A stretch of 64,000 nt of DNA from Streptomyces beihaiensis. GTDB lineage: Bacteria > Actinomycetota > Actinomycetes > Streptomycetales > Streptomycetaceae. The notes beneath the pieces are model-generated. The model ran no database searches, was not told where the DNA came from, and worked only from the letters and a program-made list of their open reading frames with translations. The position numbers were made by a program, and so were the translations under genes. The stretch is from NCBI RefSeq assembly GCF_026274175.1, contig NZ_JAPHNL010000332.1, positions 21,558 through 85,557 on the forward strand, given 5' to 3'. Of the stretch, positions 16,901 through 27,409 are shown one piece after another (position 1 is the stretch's first letter; each line of letters opens with the position of its first letter).

Positions 16901-17092
16901 CCCGGGAGCGGACCGGGGAAGCAGACCGAGAAGCAGCCCGGGAGCAGCCCGGGAAGCGGCCCGGGAATAGTTTCGTCCGCCCCCCGGTTTTGGGGGATAC
17001 GGCCAGTCCTGGCAGACTGGTACGTCGGCTCCGGTTCACGCTTCCGCATCCCGCGGCTGCGACCCGGCGCCCTCCCGAACCTAGGAGACACC

Positions 17093-17314
17093 TTGAAGCG
17101 CGACATCCACCCCGAGTACGTCGAGACGCAGGTAAGCTGCACCTGCGGCGCGTCGTTCACCACCCGCAGCACGATCTCGTCCGGCACCATCCGTGCCGAG
17201 GTCTGCTCCGAGTGCCACCCGTTCTACACGGGCAAGCAGAAGATCCTCGACACCGGTGGCCGTGTGGCCCGCTTCGAGGCCCGCTTCGGCAAGGCTGCCG
17301 CTGCCAAGAAGTAG
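17093..17314 (+). CDS. rpmE: 50S ribosomal protein L31
   Basis: 73 residues starting at TTG 17093, with AGGAG a few bases upstream; no ATG or GTG gives the family N-terminus [16 protein letters not shown]. It is the zinc-binding (C+) form of L31: CTC and CSEC supply the cysteine ligands. L31 bridges the ribosomal subunits. In Streptomyces a zinc-free paralogue is usually encoded elsewhere and swapped in when zinc is scarce. The gene stands alone, with a strong terminator 9 bases after its stop and prfA 127 bases downstream. The rare TTG start may limit its translation. Confidence 0.95.
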   Translation: MKRDIHPEYVETQVSCTCGASFTTRSTISSGTIRAEVCSECHPFYTGKQKILDTGGRVARFEARFGKAAAAKK

Positions 17315-17322
17315 CGAGGCTC

Positions 17323-17374
17323 CAGCGCCGGTCCTCGGCGCCCCTTCCGTGGGGGCGCCGGGACCGGCGCTTTG
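17323..17374 (+). terminator. Rho-independent terminator after rpmE
   Basis: The arms AGCGCCGGTCC-CGGCGCCCC and GGGGGCGCCGGGACCGGCGCT pair over about 20 bp, leaving a TTCCGT-type loop, and are followed by TTTG. Confidence 0.85.
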
Positions 17375-17441
17375 CGGTGCAGCCCCCTTTCGTTCACGTA
17401 CACGTCGCTCACACACGACGTACACAAAGCAGGAGCCGGAG

Positions 17442-18521
<1,080 letters not shown>

Positions 18522-18576
18522 TCACCACCCTTCCCAGCCCCCCTCGTAAGTCCACAGCTCAGCCCGGAGGACCAGC

Positions 18577-19422
18577 GTGAACCTGCTGCTCGCGGAAGTG
18601 GCCCAGGCCACCCAGCGGCTGGCCGACGCCGGCGTGCCCTCGCCGCGCAACGACGCGGAGGAACTCGCCGCCTTCGTGCACGGCGTCAAGCGGGGCGAGC
18701 TGCACACCGTCAAGGACGCGGACTTCGACGCCCGCTACTGGGAGGTGATCGCGCGCCGCGAGGCCCGCGAGCCGCTCCAGCACATCACCGGGCACGCCTA
18801 CTTCCGCTACCTGGAGCTCCAGGTCGGGCCCGGCGTCTTCGTGCCGCGCCCGGAGACCGAGTCGGTCGTCGGGTGGGCCATAGACGCCGTACGGGCCATG
18901 GACGTCGTCGAGCCGCGCATCGTCGACCTGTGCACCGGCTCGGGCGCCATCGCGCTCGCGCTCGCCCAGGAGGTGCCGCGCTCGCGCGTCCACGCCGTGG
19001 AGCTGTCCGAGGACGCCCTGAGGTGGACGCGGAAGAACGTCGAGGGATCCAGGGTCGACCTGCGCCAGGGAGACGCCCTGGACGCCTTCCACGACCTCGA
19101 CGGACAGGTCGACCTGGTCGTCTCCAACCCCCCGTACATCCCGCTCACCGAGTGGGAGTACGTCGCCCCCGAGGCCCGCGACTACGACCCCGAACTCGCC
19201 CTCTTCTCCGGCGAGGACGGACTCGACCTCATCCGCGGTATCGAACGCACCGCCCACCGCCTGCTCCGCCCCGGCGGCATCGTCGTCGTCGAGCACGCGG
19301 ACACCCAGGGCGGCCAGGTGCCCTGGATCTTCACCGAGGAACTGGGGTGGGCCGACGCCGCCGACCACCCGGATCTCAACAACCGGCCACGCTTCGCCAC
19401 CGCCCGCAAGGCGCGGCCATGA
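18577..19422 (+). CDS. prmC: peptide chain release factor N5-glutamine methyltransferase
   Basis: 281 residues from GTG 18577, with GGAGG nine bases upstream. The N-terminal helical substrate-binding domain (about 1-80) precedes a Rossmann methyltransferase domain. SAM-binding VDLCTGSGAIAL lies at about 111-122, and the signature NPPY at 184-187 positions the Gln side chain. It methylates the GGQ glutamine of RF1/RF2, whose gene prfA is directly upstream. Its stop overlaps the ATG of a tiny ORF (ATGA), itself abutting tsaC, so prmC and tsaC are probably translated as a unit. Confidence 0.95.
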   Translation: MNLLLAEVAQATQRLADAGVPSPRNDAEELAAFVHGVKRGELHTVKDADFDARYWEVIARREAREPLQHITGHAYFRYLELQVGPGVFVPRPETESVVGWAIDAVRAMDVVEPRIVDLCTGSGAIALALAQEVPRSRVHAVELSEDALRWTRKNVEGSRVDLRQGDALDAFHDLDGQVDLVVSNPPYIPLTEWEYVAPEARDYDPELALFSGEDGLDLIRGIERTAHRLLRPGGIVVVEHADTQGGQVPWIFTEELGWADAADHPDLNNRPRFATARKARP

Positions 19423-19475
19423 CCCTCGACCACTTCTACGAACCCGCACCCGCATCCGAGCAGGAGGCACGCTGA
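19419..19475 (+). CDS. candidate 18-residue ORF bridging prmC and tsaC
   Basis: ATG 19419 overlaps the prmC stop as ATGA, and the ORF's own stop TGA (19473-19475) directly precedes ATG 19476 of tsaC. The peptide MTLDHFYEPAPASEQEAR is acidic and hydrophilic. No family is known. The arrangement is typical of translational coupling: ribosomes finishing prmC could re-initiate here and be delivered to tsaC, whose GGAGG site lies inside this ORF. It may be a coupling device rather than a functional peptide, or chance. Confidence 0.35.
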   Translation: MTLDHFYEPAPASEQEAR

Positions 19476-20123
19476 ATGGCACGGCGCTACGACACCAACG
19501 ACGCGACCGACCGCGCCACCGGCCTGCGTGAGGCAGCGTCCGCCGTCCGCCGCGGCGAGCTGGTCGTGCTGCCCACCGACACCGTCTACGGGATCGGCGC
19601 CGACGCGTTCTCCCCCGAGGCCGTCGGCGACCTCCTGGAGGCCAAGGGCCGCGGCCGCGGCATGCCGAGCCCCGTCCTGATCGGCTCCCCGAACACGCTG
19701 CACGGCCTCGTCACGGACTTCTCCGAGACGGCCTGGGAGCTGGTCGACGCGTACTGGCCCGGCGGCCTCACGCTCGTCGCCAGGCACCAGCCGTCCCTCC
19801 AGTGGGACCTGGGCGACACCCGCGGCACGGTCGCCGTGCGCATGCCGCTGCACCCGGTCGCCATCGAGCTGCTCACCGAGGTCGGCCCGATGGCCGTCTC
19901 CTCGGCCAACCTCACCGGACACCCGGCGCCCGAGGACTGCGACGCCGCGCAGGACATGCTCGGCGACTCCGTCTCCGTCTACCTGGACGGCGGCCCCACC
20001 CCCGGCATCGTCCCGTCGTCCATCGTCGACGTGACCGGCAAGGTGCCGTTGCTGCTGCGCGAGGGCGCTCTGACCGCCGACGAGCTGCGCAAGGTGGTAC
20101 CCGACCTCGAGGTGGCGAATTGA
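19476..20123 (+). CDS. tsaC: threonylcarbamoyl-AMP synthase (TsaC/Sua5 family)
   Basis: 215 residues, short TsaC-like form without the Sua5 C-terminal domain. It makes L-threonylcarbamoyl-AMP from threonine, bicarbonate and ATP, the first step of t6A modification of ANN-decoding tRNAs. YrdC-domain motifs are seen: RRGELVVLPTDTVYGIGADA at the N-terminus, then KGRGRGMPSPVLIG, YWPGGLTLV, VAVRMPLHPVA and PMAVSSANLTGHP. GGAGG lies upstream of the ATG. The stop overlaps the TTG start of the next gene (TTGA), so the two are likely coupled. Confidence 0.94.
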   Translation: MARRYDTNDATDRATGLREAASAVRRGELVVLPTDTVYGIGADAFSPEAVGDLLEAKGRGRGMPSPVLIGSPNTLHGLVTDFSETAWELVDAYWPGGLTLVARHQPSLQWDLGDTRGTVAVRMPLHPVAIELLTEVGPMAVSSANLTGHPAPEDCDAAQDMLGDSVSVYLDGGPTPGIVPSSIVDVTGKVPLLLREGALTADELRKVVPDLEVAN

Positions 20124-20788
20124 CGGCCCCTGAGACGGGGCGTGGCATAGGCAACGGGTACGTACAGTCGCCGGTCCTCCCCGGCGACTCCTTCCGCATC
20201 CTCCACGTCAGCACCGGCAACGTGTGCCGCTCGCCCATCACCGAGCGGCTGACCCGGCATGCCCTCGCGGCACGGCTCGGCGACCCGTCCGCGGGCGGCC
20301 TCGTCGTGGAGAGCGCCGGCACCTGGGGCCACGAGGGCGCCCCGATGGAGGCCAACGCGGAAACGGTCCTGTCCGACCTCGGCGCCGACCCCACGGGTTT
20401 CGTCGGCCGCGAGCTCCTGGACGACCACGTCATAAGGGCCGACCTGGTCCTGACCGCGACCCGGGACCACCGCGCCCAGGTCATCTCCATGGGCCACAGC
20501 GCGGGCCTGCGCACCTTCACCCTGAAGGAGTTCACGCGCCTCGTGCAGGCCATAGACCCGGCGACCCTGCCCGACCCCCGGGAGGCCGGGGTGGTCGAAC
20601 GGGCCCGCGCCCTGGTCCGCGCCGCCGCTGCTCTACGCGGGTGGCTGCTGGCCCCGTCGCTGGAGGCGGACGAGGTGTACGACCCGTACGGGGCGCCGCT
20701 GCCGTTCTTCCAGTCGGTGGGGTCGGAGATCAGTGCGGCGCTCGACCCGGTGGTCACGGCGCTGACGGGAAGACCCGAACAGGTCTGA
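20120..20788 (+). CDS. low-molecular-weight protein-tyrosine-phosphatase-like protein with altered P-loop
   Basis: 222 residues from TTG 20120, which overlaps the tsaC stop; GAGGTGG lies just upstream and no other start gives the full domain. Fold signatures are those of LMW phosphatases: a first beta strand, then the P-loop region, ESAGTWGHEGAP in the middle, ADLVLTATRDHR, and YDPYGAPLPFF near the C-terminus. The canonical P-loop is C-x5-R-S, but here it reads VSTGNVCRSP. Ser31 therefore stands where the nucleophilic Cys belongs, while Cys36 and Arg37 remain. Classical phosphatase activity is unlikely unless Cys36 substitutes; a phospho-tyrosine-binding role is possible. Linked to tsaC and glyA. 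Confidence 0.85.
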   Translation: MTAPETGRGIGNGYVQSPVLPGDSFRILHVSTGNVCRSPITERLTRHALAARLGDPSAGGLVVESAGTWGHEGAPMEANAETVLSDLGADPTGFVGRELLDDHVIRADLVLTATRDHRAQVISMGHSAGLRTFTLKEFTRLVQAIDPATLPDPREAGVVERARALVRAAAALRGWLLAPSLEADEVYDPYGAPLPFFQSVGSEISAALDPVVTALTGRPEQV

Positions 20789-20827
20789 GCGGCACCATCA
20801 CGCCCCTCCGGCGATTGAGCTGCGGGG

Positions 20828-20847
20828 CCCCGGGCAGAGCCCCGGGG
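20828..20847. terminator. GC-rich hairpin between phosphatase-like gene and glyA
   Basis: CCCCGGG (20828-20834) pairs with CCCGGGG (20841-20847) across CAGAGC. The surrounding GGGGCC...GGCAGAGCCCCGGGG text is a type of hairpin commonly scattered in Streptomyces intergenic regions, by my recollection. No T-tract. Confidence 0.4.
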
Positions 20848-20928
20848 AGCGCGCCCCCGGGCGGCCGAAAGCTCCCGGATCTACATTGGAAGGCACCACC
20901 TCCCCACCGCGAGGCCCGGAGCCCGAAG

Positions 20929-22170
20929 ATGACGCTCACTACCGAATCCAGCCCCCTCGCGGCGCTGACCCGCCAGGACCCCGAACTGGCCGAGGTCATC
21001 CTCGGGGAAGCGGCCCGGCAGGCCGACTCCCTCCAGCTCATCGCCGCCGAGAACTTCACGTCACCCGCCGTGCTCGCGGCCCTCGGCTCCCCGCTCGCCA
21101 ACAAGTACGCCGAGGGCTACCCGGGCGCCCGCCACCACGGCGGCTGCGAGCTCGTCGACGTCGCCGAGCGGATCGCCGTCGACCGGGCCAGGGCGCTGTT
21201 CGGCGCCGACCACGTCAACGTACAGGCGCACTCCGGCTCCTCCGCCGTGCTCGCCGCGTACGCGGTGCTGCTGCGCCCCGGCGACACGGTCCTCGCCATG
21301 GGCCTGACCTCCGGCGGGCACCTCACCCACGGCTCACCGGCCAACTTCTCCGGCCGCTGGTTCGACTTCGTCCCCTACGGCGTCGACCCGGAGAGCGGGC
21401 TCATCGACCACGACCGGGTCCGCGACCTGGCCCGCGCGGCCCGCCCCAAGGCGATCGTGTGCGGCTCCATCTCCTACCCGCGCCACATCGACTACGCCGC
21501 CTTCCGTGCCATCGCCGACGAGGTGGGCGCCCATCTCGTCGCGGACGCCGCGCACCCCATCGGCCTGGTAGCCGGGGGAGCGGCGCCGAGCCCCGTCCCG
21601 TACGCCGACATCGTCTGCGCCACCACGCACAAGGTGCTGCGCGGACCGCGCGGCGGCATGCTGATGTGCGGCGCCGAGCTCGCCGACCGCGTGGACCGGG
21701 CCGTCTTCCCGTTCACGCAGGGGGGTGCGCAGATGCACACGATCGCGGCGAAGGCCGTCGCGTTCGGGGAGGCGTCCACACCGGCGTTCAGCGCGTACGC
21801 CCATCAGGTGGTGGCGAACGCGCGGCTGCTCGCCGCCTCGCTGGGCGCGGAGGGCTTCGAGGTCACCACCGGCGGCACCGACACCCACATCGTCACCGTC
21901 GACCCGGCCCCCCTCGGCGTGGACGGCCCGACGGCCCGCGCCCGCCTCGCCTCCGCCGGTGTCGTCCTCGACATCTGCGCCCTGCCGCACGGCGAAGGGC
22001 GGGGACTGCGCCTGGGCACGGCCGCCGTCACCACGCAGGGCATGGGGGAGGCGGAGATGGCCCGGATCGCCGTGCTCCTGTCGGGTGTCGTGCGCGACAC
22101 CCTGGACGTGCGCGAGGTGCGCGAGGAGGTCCGCGAACTGACCGGCGAATTTCCGCCGTACGAGCGGTAG
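20929..22170 (+). CDS. glyA: serine hydroxymethyltransferase
   Basis: 413 residues. It interconverts serine and glycine with tetrahydrofolate to provide one-carbon units. It is a fold-I PLP enzyme: substrate and folate segment ADSLQLIAAENFTSPAVLAALGSPLANKYAEGYPG, HSGSSAV phosphate loop, ADAAHPIG, and the Schiff-base Lys in ATTHKVLRGPRGGM (Lys235). QGGAQMHTIAAKAVAF follows. Length is normal for GlyA. Some family-conserved positions differ (GSISYPRHIDY, DAAHPIG), so this may be a second glyA copy with specialised use; that is inference. Starts after a short leader behind the phosphatase-like gene, with a GGAG-type site. Confidence 0.92.
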   Translation: MTLTTESSPLAALTRQDPELAEVILGEAARQADSLQLIAAENFTSPAVLAALGSPLANKYAEGYPGARHHGGCELVDVAERIAVDRARALFGADHVNVQAHSGSSAVLAAYAVLLRPGDTVLAMGLTSGGHLTHGSPANFSGRWFDFVPYGVDPESGLIDHDRVRDLARAARPKAIVCGSISYPRHIDYAAFRAIADEVGAHLVADAAHPIGLVAGGAAPSPVPYADIVCATTHKVLRGPRGGMLMCGAELADRVDRAVFPFTQGGAQMHTIAAKAVAFGEASTPAFSAYAHQVVANARLLAASLGAEGFEVTTGGTDTHIVTVDPAPLGVDGPTARARLASAGVVLDICALPHGEGRGLRLGTAAVTTQGMGEAEMARIAVLLSGVVRDTLDVREVREEVRELTGEFPPYER

Positions 22171-22341
22171 CGACCGCGCCCACCTGGTGACTCTCGGTCG
22201 CGCGGGACCCGGCCGGGGGCCGCGGAACGTAACAGCCCCGTCACTCGTGCAACCATCCTCGCTACCCGGCAGTCCCCATCTTCAACCACGCGAAGCTAGG
22301 GTGTGGGGCTGAGATGGCCAGCGATACCTGTGGGGAAGCCC

Positions 22342-23694
22342 GTGCGTGAATACCTGCTGACGCTCTGCATCACGGCCGCGGTGACCTATCTGCTCACAGG
22401 CCCGGTGCGGAAGTTCGCGATCGTGGCCGGCGCCATGCCGGAGATCCGGGCACGTGACGTGCACCGGGAACCCACGCCGCGGCTCGGCGGTATCGCCATG
22501 TTCTTCGGACTGTGCGCGGGCCTCCTCGTCGCCGACCACCTCTCCAACCTGGACAAGGTCTTCGAGTCGTCGAACGAGCCGCGCGCGCTGCTCTCCGGCG
22601 CGGCGCTGATCTGGCTGATCGGCGTCCTGGACGACAAGTTCGAGATCGACGCCCTGATCAAGCTCGGCGGTCAGATGATCGCCGGAGGCGTCATGGTCAT
22701 GCAGGGCCTGACGATCCTGTTCCTGCCGATCCCCGGCGTGGGGACCGTCTCCCTGACCCAGTGGCAGGGCACGCTGCTCACCGTCGCCCTGGTCGTCATC
22801 ACGATCAACGCCGTCAACTTCGTGGACGGCCTCGACGGCCTGGCGGCCGGCATGGTGTGCATCGCCGCCGCGGCGTTCTTCCTGTACGCGTACCGCATCT
22901 GGTACGGCTACGGCATCGAGTCCGCGGCCCCGGCGACGCTGTTCGCGGCGATCCTCATGGGCATGTGCCTGGGCTTCCTGCCGCACAACATGCACCCGGC
23001 GCGGATCTTCATGGGCGACTCCGGGTCGATGCTCATCGGTCTCGTGCTCGCCGCGGCGGCCATCTCCATGACCGGCCAGATCGACCCGGACGCCCTCAAG
23101 CTGAACCTGGGCGGCAGCGGCCGGGACACCACGCACGCGCTGCTGCCGGTCTTCATCCCGCTGGTCATGCCGCTGACGATCATCGCGATCCCGTTCACCG
23201 ACCTGGTTCTCGCGATCGTGCGCCGCACCTGGAACGGCAAGTCGCCGTTCGCGGCCGACCGCGGCCACCTCCACCACCGGCTCCTGGAGATCGGGCACTC
23301 CCACAGCCGCGCGGTGCTGATCATGTACTTCTGGTCGGCGCTCATCGCCTTCGGCGCGGTCGGCTACTCGGTGCACTCGGCGTCCGGGATGGGCGTCGTC
23401 CTCGCGATCGTCGTACTGAGCTTCGTCGGCCTCGTGCTGCTGTTGCTGCCCCGGTTCACGCCCCATACCCCGCGCTGGGCCGAGCGGTTGGTGCCGCCGC
23501 GGTACCGGCGGCGCCGGGCCGAGGTCGGGTCCGCCGGGGCGGACGGGGCCCAAGACCCCCAAGATCAGGACGGATCGGGGGAGCGGCTGCCGGTTCCCAC
23601 GGGTGTCGCCGGGGTCTCCGGAGTCAATGGCGCGACAGCGATCGGCGCCCGTTCGCGTATCACTGATCGGCGGAAGGCCGGAACGTCCCGCTGA
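22342..23694 (+). CDS. WecA/TagO-type undecaprenyl-phosphate sugar-1-phosphate transferase
   Basis: 450 residues from GTG 22342, with GGGGAAG just upstream. About ten to eleven transmembrane segments span residues 3-375. Family motifs seen are PTPRLGGIAMF, IGVLDDKFEID (the Asp pair), NAVNFVDGLDGLAAG, FMGDSGSMLIGLVLA and FAADRGHLHHRL (the cytoplasmic His/Arg motif). It transfers a sugar phosphate, probably GlcNAc-1-P, from UDP-sugar to undecaprenyl phosphate, starting teichoic acid-like or O-chain polymers at the inner membrane face. The HxxHH-containing motif separates it from MraY. A charged cytoplasmic tail of about 70 residues follows. The LCP ligase at 15800 could act on its products. Confidence 0.93.
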   Translation: MREYLLTLCITAAVTYLLTGPVRKFAIVAGAMPEIRARDVHREPTPRLGGIAMFFGLCAGLLVADHLSNLDKVFESSNEPRALLSGAALIWLIGVLDDKFEIDALIKLGGQMIAGGVMVMQGLTILFLPIPGVGTVSLTQWQGTLLTVALVVITINAVNFVDGLDGLAAGMVCIAAAAFFLYAYRIWYGYGIESAAPATLFAAILMGMCLGFLPHNMHPARIFMGDSGSMLIGLVLAAAAISMTGQIDPDALKLNLGGSGRDTTHALLPVFIPLVMPLTIIAIPFTDLVLAIVRRTWNGKSPFAADRGHLHHRLLEIGHSHSRAVLIMYFWSALIAFGAVGYSVHSASGMGVVLAIVVLSFVGLVLLLLPRFTPHTPRWAERLVPPRYRRRRAEVGSAGADGAQDPQDQDGSGERLPVPTGVAGVSGVNGATAIGARSRITDRRKAGTSR

Positions 23695-23825
23695 CGTTCG
23701 TCCGAAATGGCCTTCCATATCAGACAAGTTGCCCCACCAGGTGCGCGGACGCGCAGCGTCCCCCACATGTGTGACGGTCAGCACACCAAGTAGGTAAAGA
23801 CCACATCAAATAGTTTGTGATACCG

Positions 23826-23844
23826 TTCACTACCGGTGAGTGAA
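23826..23844. promoter_or_regulatory. dyad upstream of the atp operon
   Basis: TTCACTACCGGTGAGTGAA has 6-bp outer arms TTCACT/AGTGAA around an inner ACCGGT. It sits in an AT-richer part of the 297-bp gap before atpI, preceded by TTTGTGATACCG. A regulator site at the operon promoter is plausible but unproven. Confidence 0.4.
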
Positions 23845-23850
23845 GCACCG

Positions 23851-23875
23851 AAAGGCCTTGGTAGAGGGGCCTTTT
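23851..23875 (+). terminator. hairpin with T-tract upstream of atpI
   Basis: AAAGGCC (23851-23857) pairs with GGCCTTT (23868-23874) and is followed by TTGG. It could end the transcript of the WecA-like gene or attenuate transcription entering the atp operon. Confidence 0.55.
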
Positions 23876-23991
23876 GGATCGAAAGTGTCCTCGCCTCCCT
23901 GCGTTAATCTCCGTGCTGGACCGGATCGCACTCAGTGACATCCGGCCCTCGCCCACCCATACGACCCCCACTTTTCGCTGGAGCCGTTCGC

Positions 23992-24423
23992 ATGCAGCCA
24001 AACGACGTCCGGATCCTCCGGGGCGCGACGCTCGTCGCCGCACCCGCAGGTGTCGTCGCCACCGTTGTCAGTGCGATCGTCGCCGGTGAGAAGGGGCTCG
24101 TCGGCGCGCTCGTGGCGCTCGCCGTGGTCGCCGGCTTCTTCGGCCTCGGCTCCGCGGCACTGATGCGCATCACACAGAACAAGCCGCAGGTGGCGATGAC
24201 CGCGGGCCTGCTCGTCTACACGGTGCAGATCCTCCTCATCGGTGTCTTCGTCATCGCCTTCGGTGACACCACGCTCTTCAACGGCCGGGCCTTCGGCCTC
24301 ACCCTCCTGGTCACCGCGCTGGCCTGGGTCGGCGGTCAGGTGAAGCAGAGCCTCACCAGCCGGATGCTCTACGTGAACCCGGAGCCGTCCGTGCCCGCCG
24401 AAGGGTCCCGTGATGGGATGTAA
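23992..24423 (+). CDS. atpI: ATP synthase protein I-like membrane protein
   Basis: 143 residues from ATG 23992, with GGAG upstream. Four transmembrane segments (about residues 8-30, 36-58, 68-90, 98-118) and a polar C-terminus. It sits first in the atp operon, the standard place for AtpI. AtpI in other bacteria helps assemble the c-ring or import Mg2+, but it is not essential for synthase function. Sequence conservation in this family is low, so the call rests mainly on position and topology. Confidence 0.85.
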   Translation: MQPNDVRILRGATLVAAPAGVVATVVSAIVAGEKGLVGALVALAVVAGFFGLGSAALMRITQNKPQVAMTAGLLVYTVQILLIGVFVIAFGDTTLFNGRAFGLTLLVTALAWVGGQVKQSLTSRMLYVNPEPSVPAEGSRDGM

Positions 24424-24717
24424 GGGGGGCGTCAAGGTGATACATCCCGATCTGCTATGGTCCGGGAGCGCTTCCGGTGAGGATCCCTCCCGCCTTCTCG
24501 GCGGAGGAGGGCATCGCCCTCACGGTCGACGGCGTACTCGGATCGACAGCTGTGATCACGGTGTGGAATCCGAGCGGCCGGGCCCGCGGCGGATGCGTCC
24601 CACGGACTGCGGCGGCACCGCCACACCACCATGTCCCCAGTGCCGACAAGCGGCCTCACCAGCCGCGCTGACACACAAGGTTGCCGTTACTTATGCGTCA
24701 CGACGAAGGAGTCACGG

Positions 24718-25847
<1,130 letters not shown>

Positions 25848-25888
25848 TCTGGGCCGGCAAGTAGCCACATTCGACGAAAGGTTCAGAC

Positions 25889-26434
25889 ATGATGGCCTTC
25901 CTGGCGGCGGCAGACGCGGAGAACCCGCTCCTGCCGGACACCGCGGAACTGATCATCGGCCTGCTCTGCTTCTTCATCGTCTTCGGTTTCCTCGGTAAGA
26001 AGCTTCTGCCCAACATCCAGAAGACGCTGGACGAGCGGCAGGACGCGATCGAGGGCGGTATCGAGCGGGCGGCCGAGGCACAGGCCGAGGCCCAGCAGAT
26101 CCTCGAGCAGTACCGCGCTCAGCTCGCCGAGGCCAGGCACGAGGCAGCGACCCTGCGCCAGGAGGCCACCGAGCAGGGCGCCGCGATCATCCAGGAGATG
26201 AGGGCGGAAGGCCAGCGGCAGCGTGAGGAGATCATCGCCGCCGGTCACGCCCAGATCGAGGCGGACCGCAAGGTCGTGGTCACCGCGCTCCGTCAGGACG
26301 TGGGCAAGCTCGCCACCGACCTGGCCGGCAAGCTGGTCGGCGAGTCCCTCGAGGACCACGCCCGCCAGAGCCGCACCATCGACCGCTTCCTCGACAGCCT
26401 CGAGGACAGCGCATCGAAGGTCGAGGCGAGCTGA
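25889..26434 (+). CDS. atpF: F0F1 ATP synthase subunit b
   Basis: 181 residues. One N-terminal transmembrane segment (about 18-40, LIIGLLCFFIVFGFLG) is followed by a long Glu/Ala/Arg-rich coiled coil (about 45-170), the peripheral stalk that holds F1 against rotation. Two ATGs are adjacent (25889, 25892); GAAAGG is seven bases upstream of the first. Its TGA overlaps the ATG of atpH by one base, giving tight coupling. Confidence 0.96.
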   Translation: MMAFLAAADAENPLLPDTAELIIGLLCFFIVFGFLGKKLLPNIQKTLDERQDAIEGGIERAAEAQAEAQQILEQYRAQLAEARHEAATLRQEATEQGAAIIQEMRAEGQRQREEIIAAGHAQIEADRKVVVTALRQDVGKLATDLAGKLVGESLEDHARQSRTIDRFLDSLEDSASKVEAS

Positions 26435-27261
26435 TGACGGCCCCGCACGGAGGAGCGAGCCGCGAGGCGCTGGCCACCGCGCGCGAGCGTCTGCAGGCGC
26501 TGACCGACACCTCGTCGGTCGACCCCGCCGCGCTCGCCGAGCAGCTGGCCGCCGTCACCGAGCTCCTCGACCGCGAGGTGGCTCTGCGTCGCGTCCTGAC
26601 CGACCCGGTGCAGCCCGCCGAGGCCCGCGCCGACCTTGTGGGGCGCCTCCTTGCCGGACAGGTGGACGGCCCGGCCGTCGACCTGGTCACCGGCATGGTC
26701 CGCTCGCGCTGGTCCAGCTCGCGCGATCTGGTCGACGCGGTGGAGGAACTCGCCGCCGACGCCGATCTCGCGGCGGCCGAGCGAGCCGGTGCGCTCGACA
26801 GCGTCGAGGACGAGCTGTTCCGCTTCGGCCGGATCATCCAGTCCAACAGCGCGCTGCGCTCGGCGCTCAGCGACCGCAAGGCCACGGCCGACGCCAAGCG
26901 TGAGCTGCTGCACAGCCTCCTTGGCGGCCGCGCCGACGCCGTCACGGAGCGGCTGGTCATGCGTCTTGTGACCCGGCCGCGGGGACGTAGCCTTGAGACA
27001 GGTCTCGAGACGATGTCCAAGCTCGCCGCCGCCCGACGGGGCAGGGGCGTGGCCACCGTCACCTCGGCGGTGCCGCTCACCGACGGGCAGAAGCAGCGTC
27101 TCGGCGCCGCGCTGGCGAAGCTGTACGGACGCCAGATGCACCTGAACCTGGACGTGGACCCCACGGTCCTCGGCGGGGTCTCGGTGCGCGTCGGTGAAGA
27201 GGCGATCGACGGCACGATCGCGGGGCGCCTCGAAGAGGCGTCGCGGCGGGCGGCCGGCTGA
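26434..27261 (+). CDS. atpH: F0F1 ATP synthase subunit delta
   Basis: 275 residues, longer than the roughly 177 of E. coli delta but usual for actinobacteria, which carry an N-terminal extension. The C-terminal OSCP-like part is recognisable: RGRGVATVTSAVPLTDGQKQRLGAALAKLYGRQMHLNLDVDPTVLGGVSVRVGEEAIDG. It links the b-stalk to the top of F1. Translation starts inside the atpF stop. A 148-bp gap with a CGGCCC/GGGCCG hairpin (27288-27303) separates it from atpA. Confidence 0.95.
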   Translation: MTAPHGGASREALATARERLQALTDTSSVDPAALAEQLAAVTELLDREVALRRVLTDPVQPAEARADLVGRLLAGQVDGPAVDLVTGMVRSRWSSSRDLVDAVEELAADADLAAAERAGALDSVEDELFRFGRIIQSNSALRSALSDRKATADAKRELLHSLLGGRADAVTERLVMRLVTRPRGRSLETGLETMSKLAAARRGRGVATVTSAVPLTDGQKQRLGAALAKLYGRQMHLNLDVDPTVLGGVSVRVGEEAIDGTIAGRLEEASRRAAG

Positions 27262-27409
27262 CGGCCGGCCGGCCACGAAAAGAACAGCGGCCCGGTTGGG
27301 CCGTGCAGAAATTGCAGAAGATTGCTGGGGGCCCGCGGCGTAGCCGCTAAGGGAAACAGCCCCAGACCCCCAAAGACTTCGGGCCCAACAAGGAGAGCAG
27401 GGAACCCAG

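Noticed and set aside
19802-20119. N-terminal extension of the phosphatase-like protein
   Set aside because: It overlaps tsaC in another frame and is Arg/Pro/His-rich noise. TTG 20120 has a good ribosome-binding site.
24424-24717. Small genes in the atpI-atpB gap
   Set aside because: Several open frames exist on both strands but none has a convincing ribosome-binding site or family features. The gap is more likely leader or promoter sequence.
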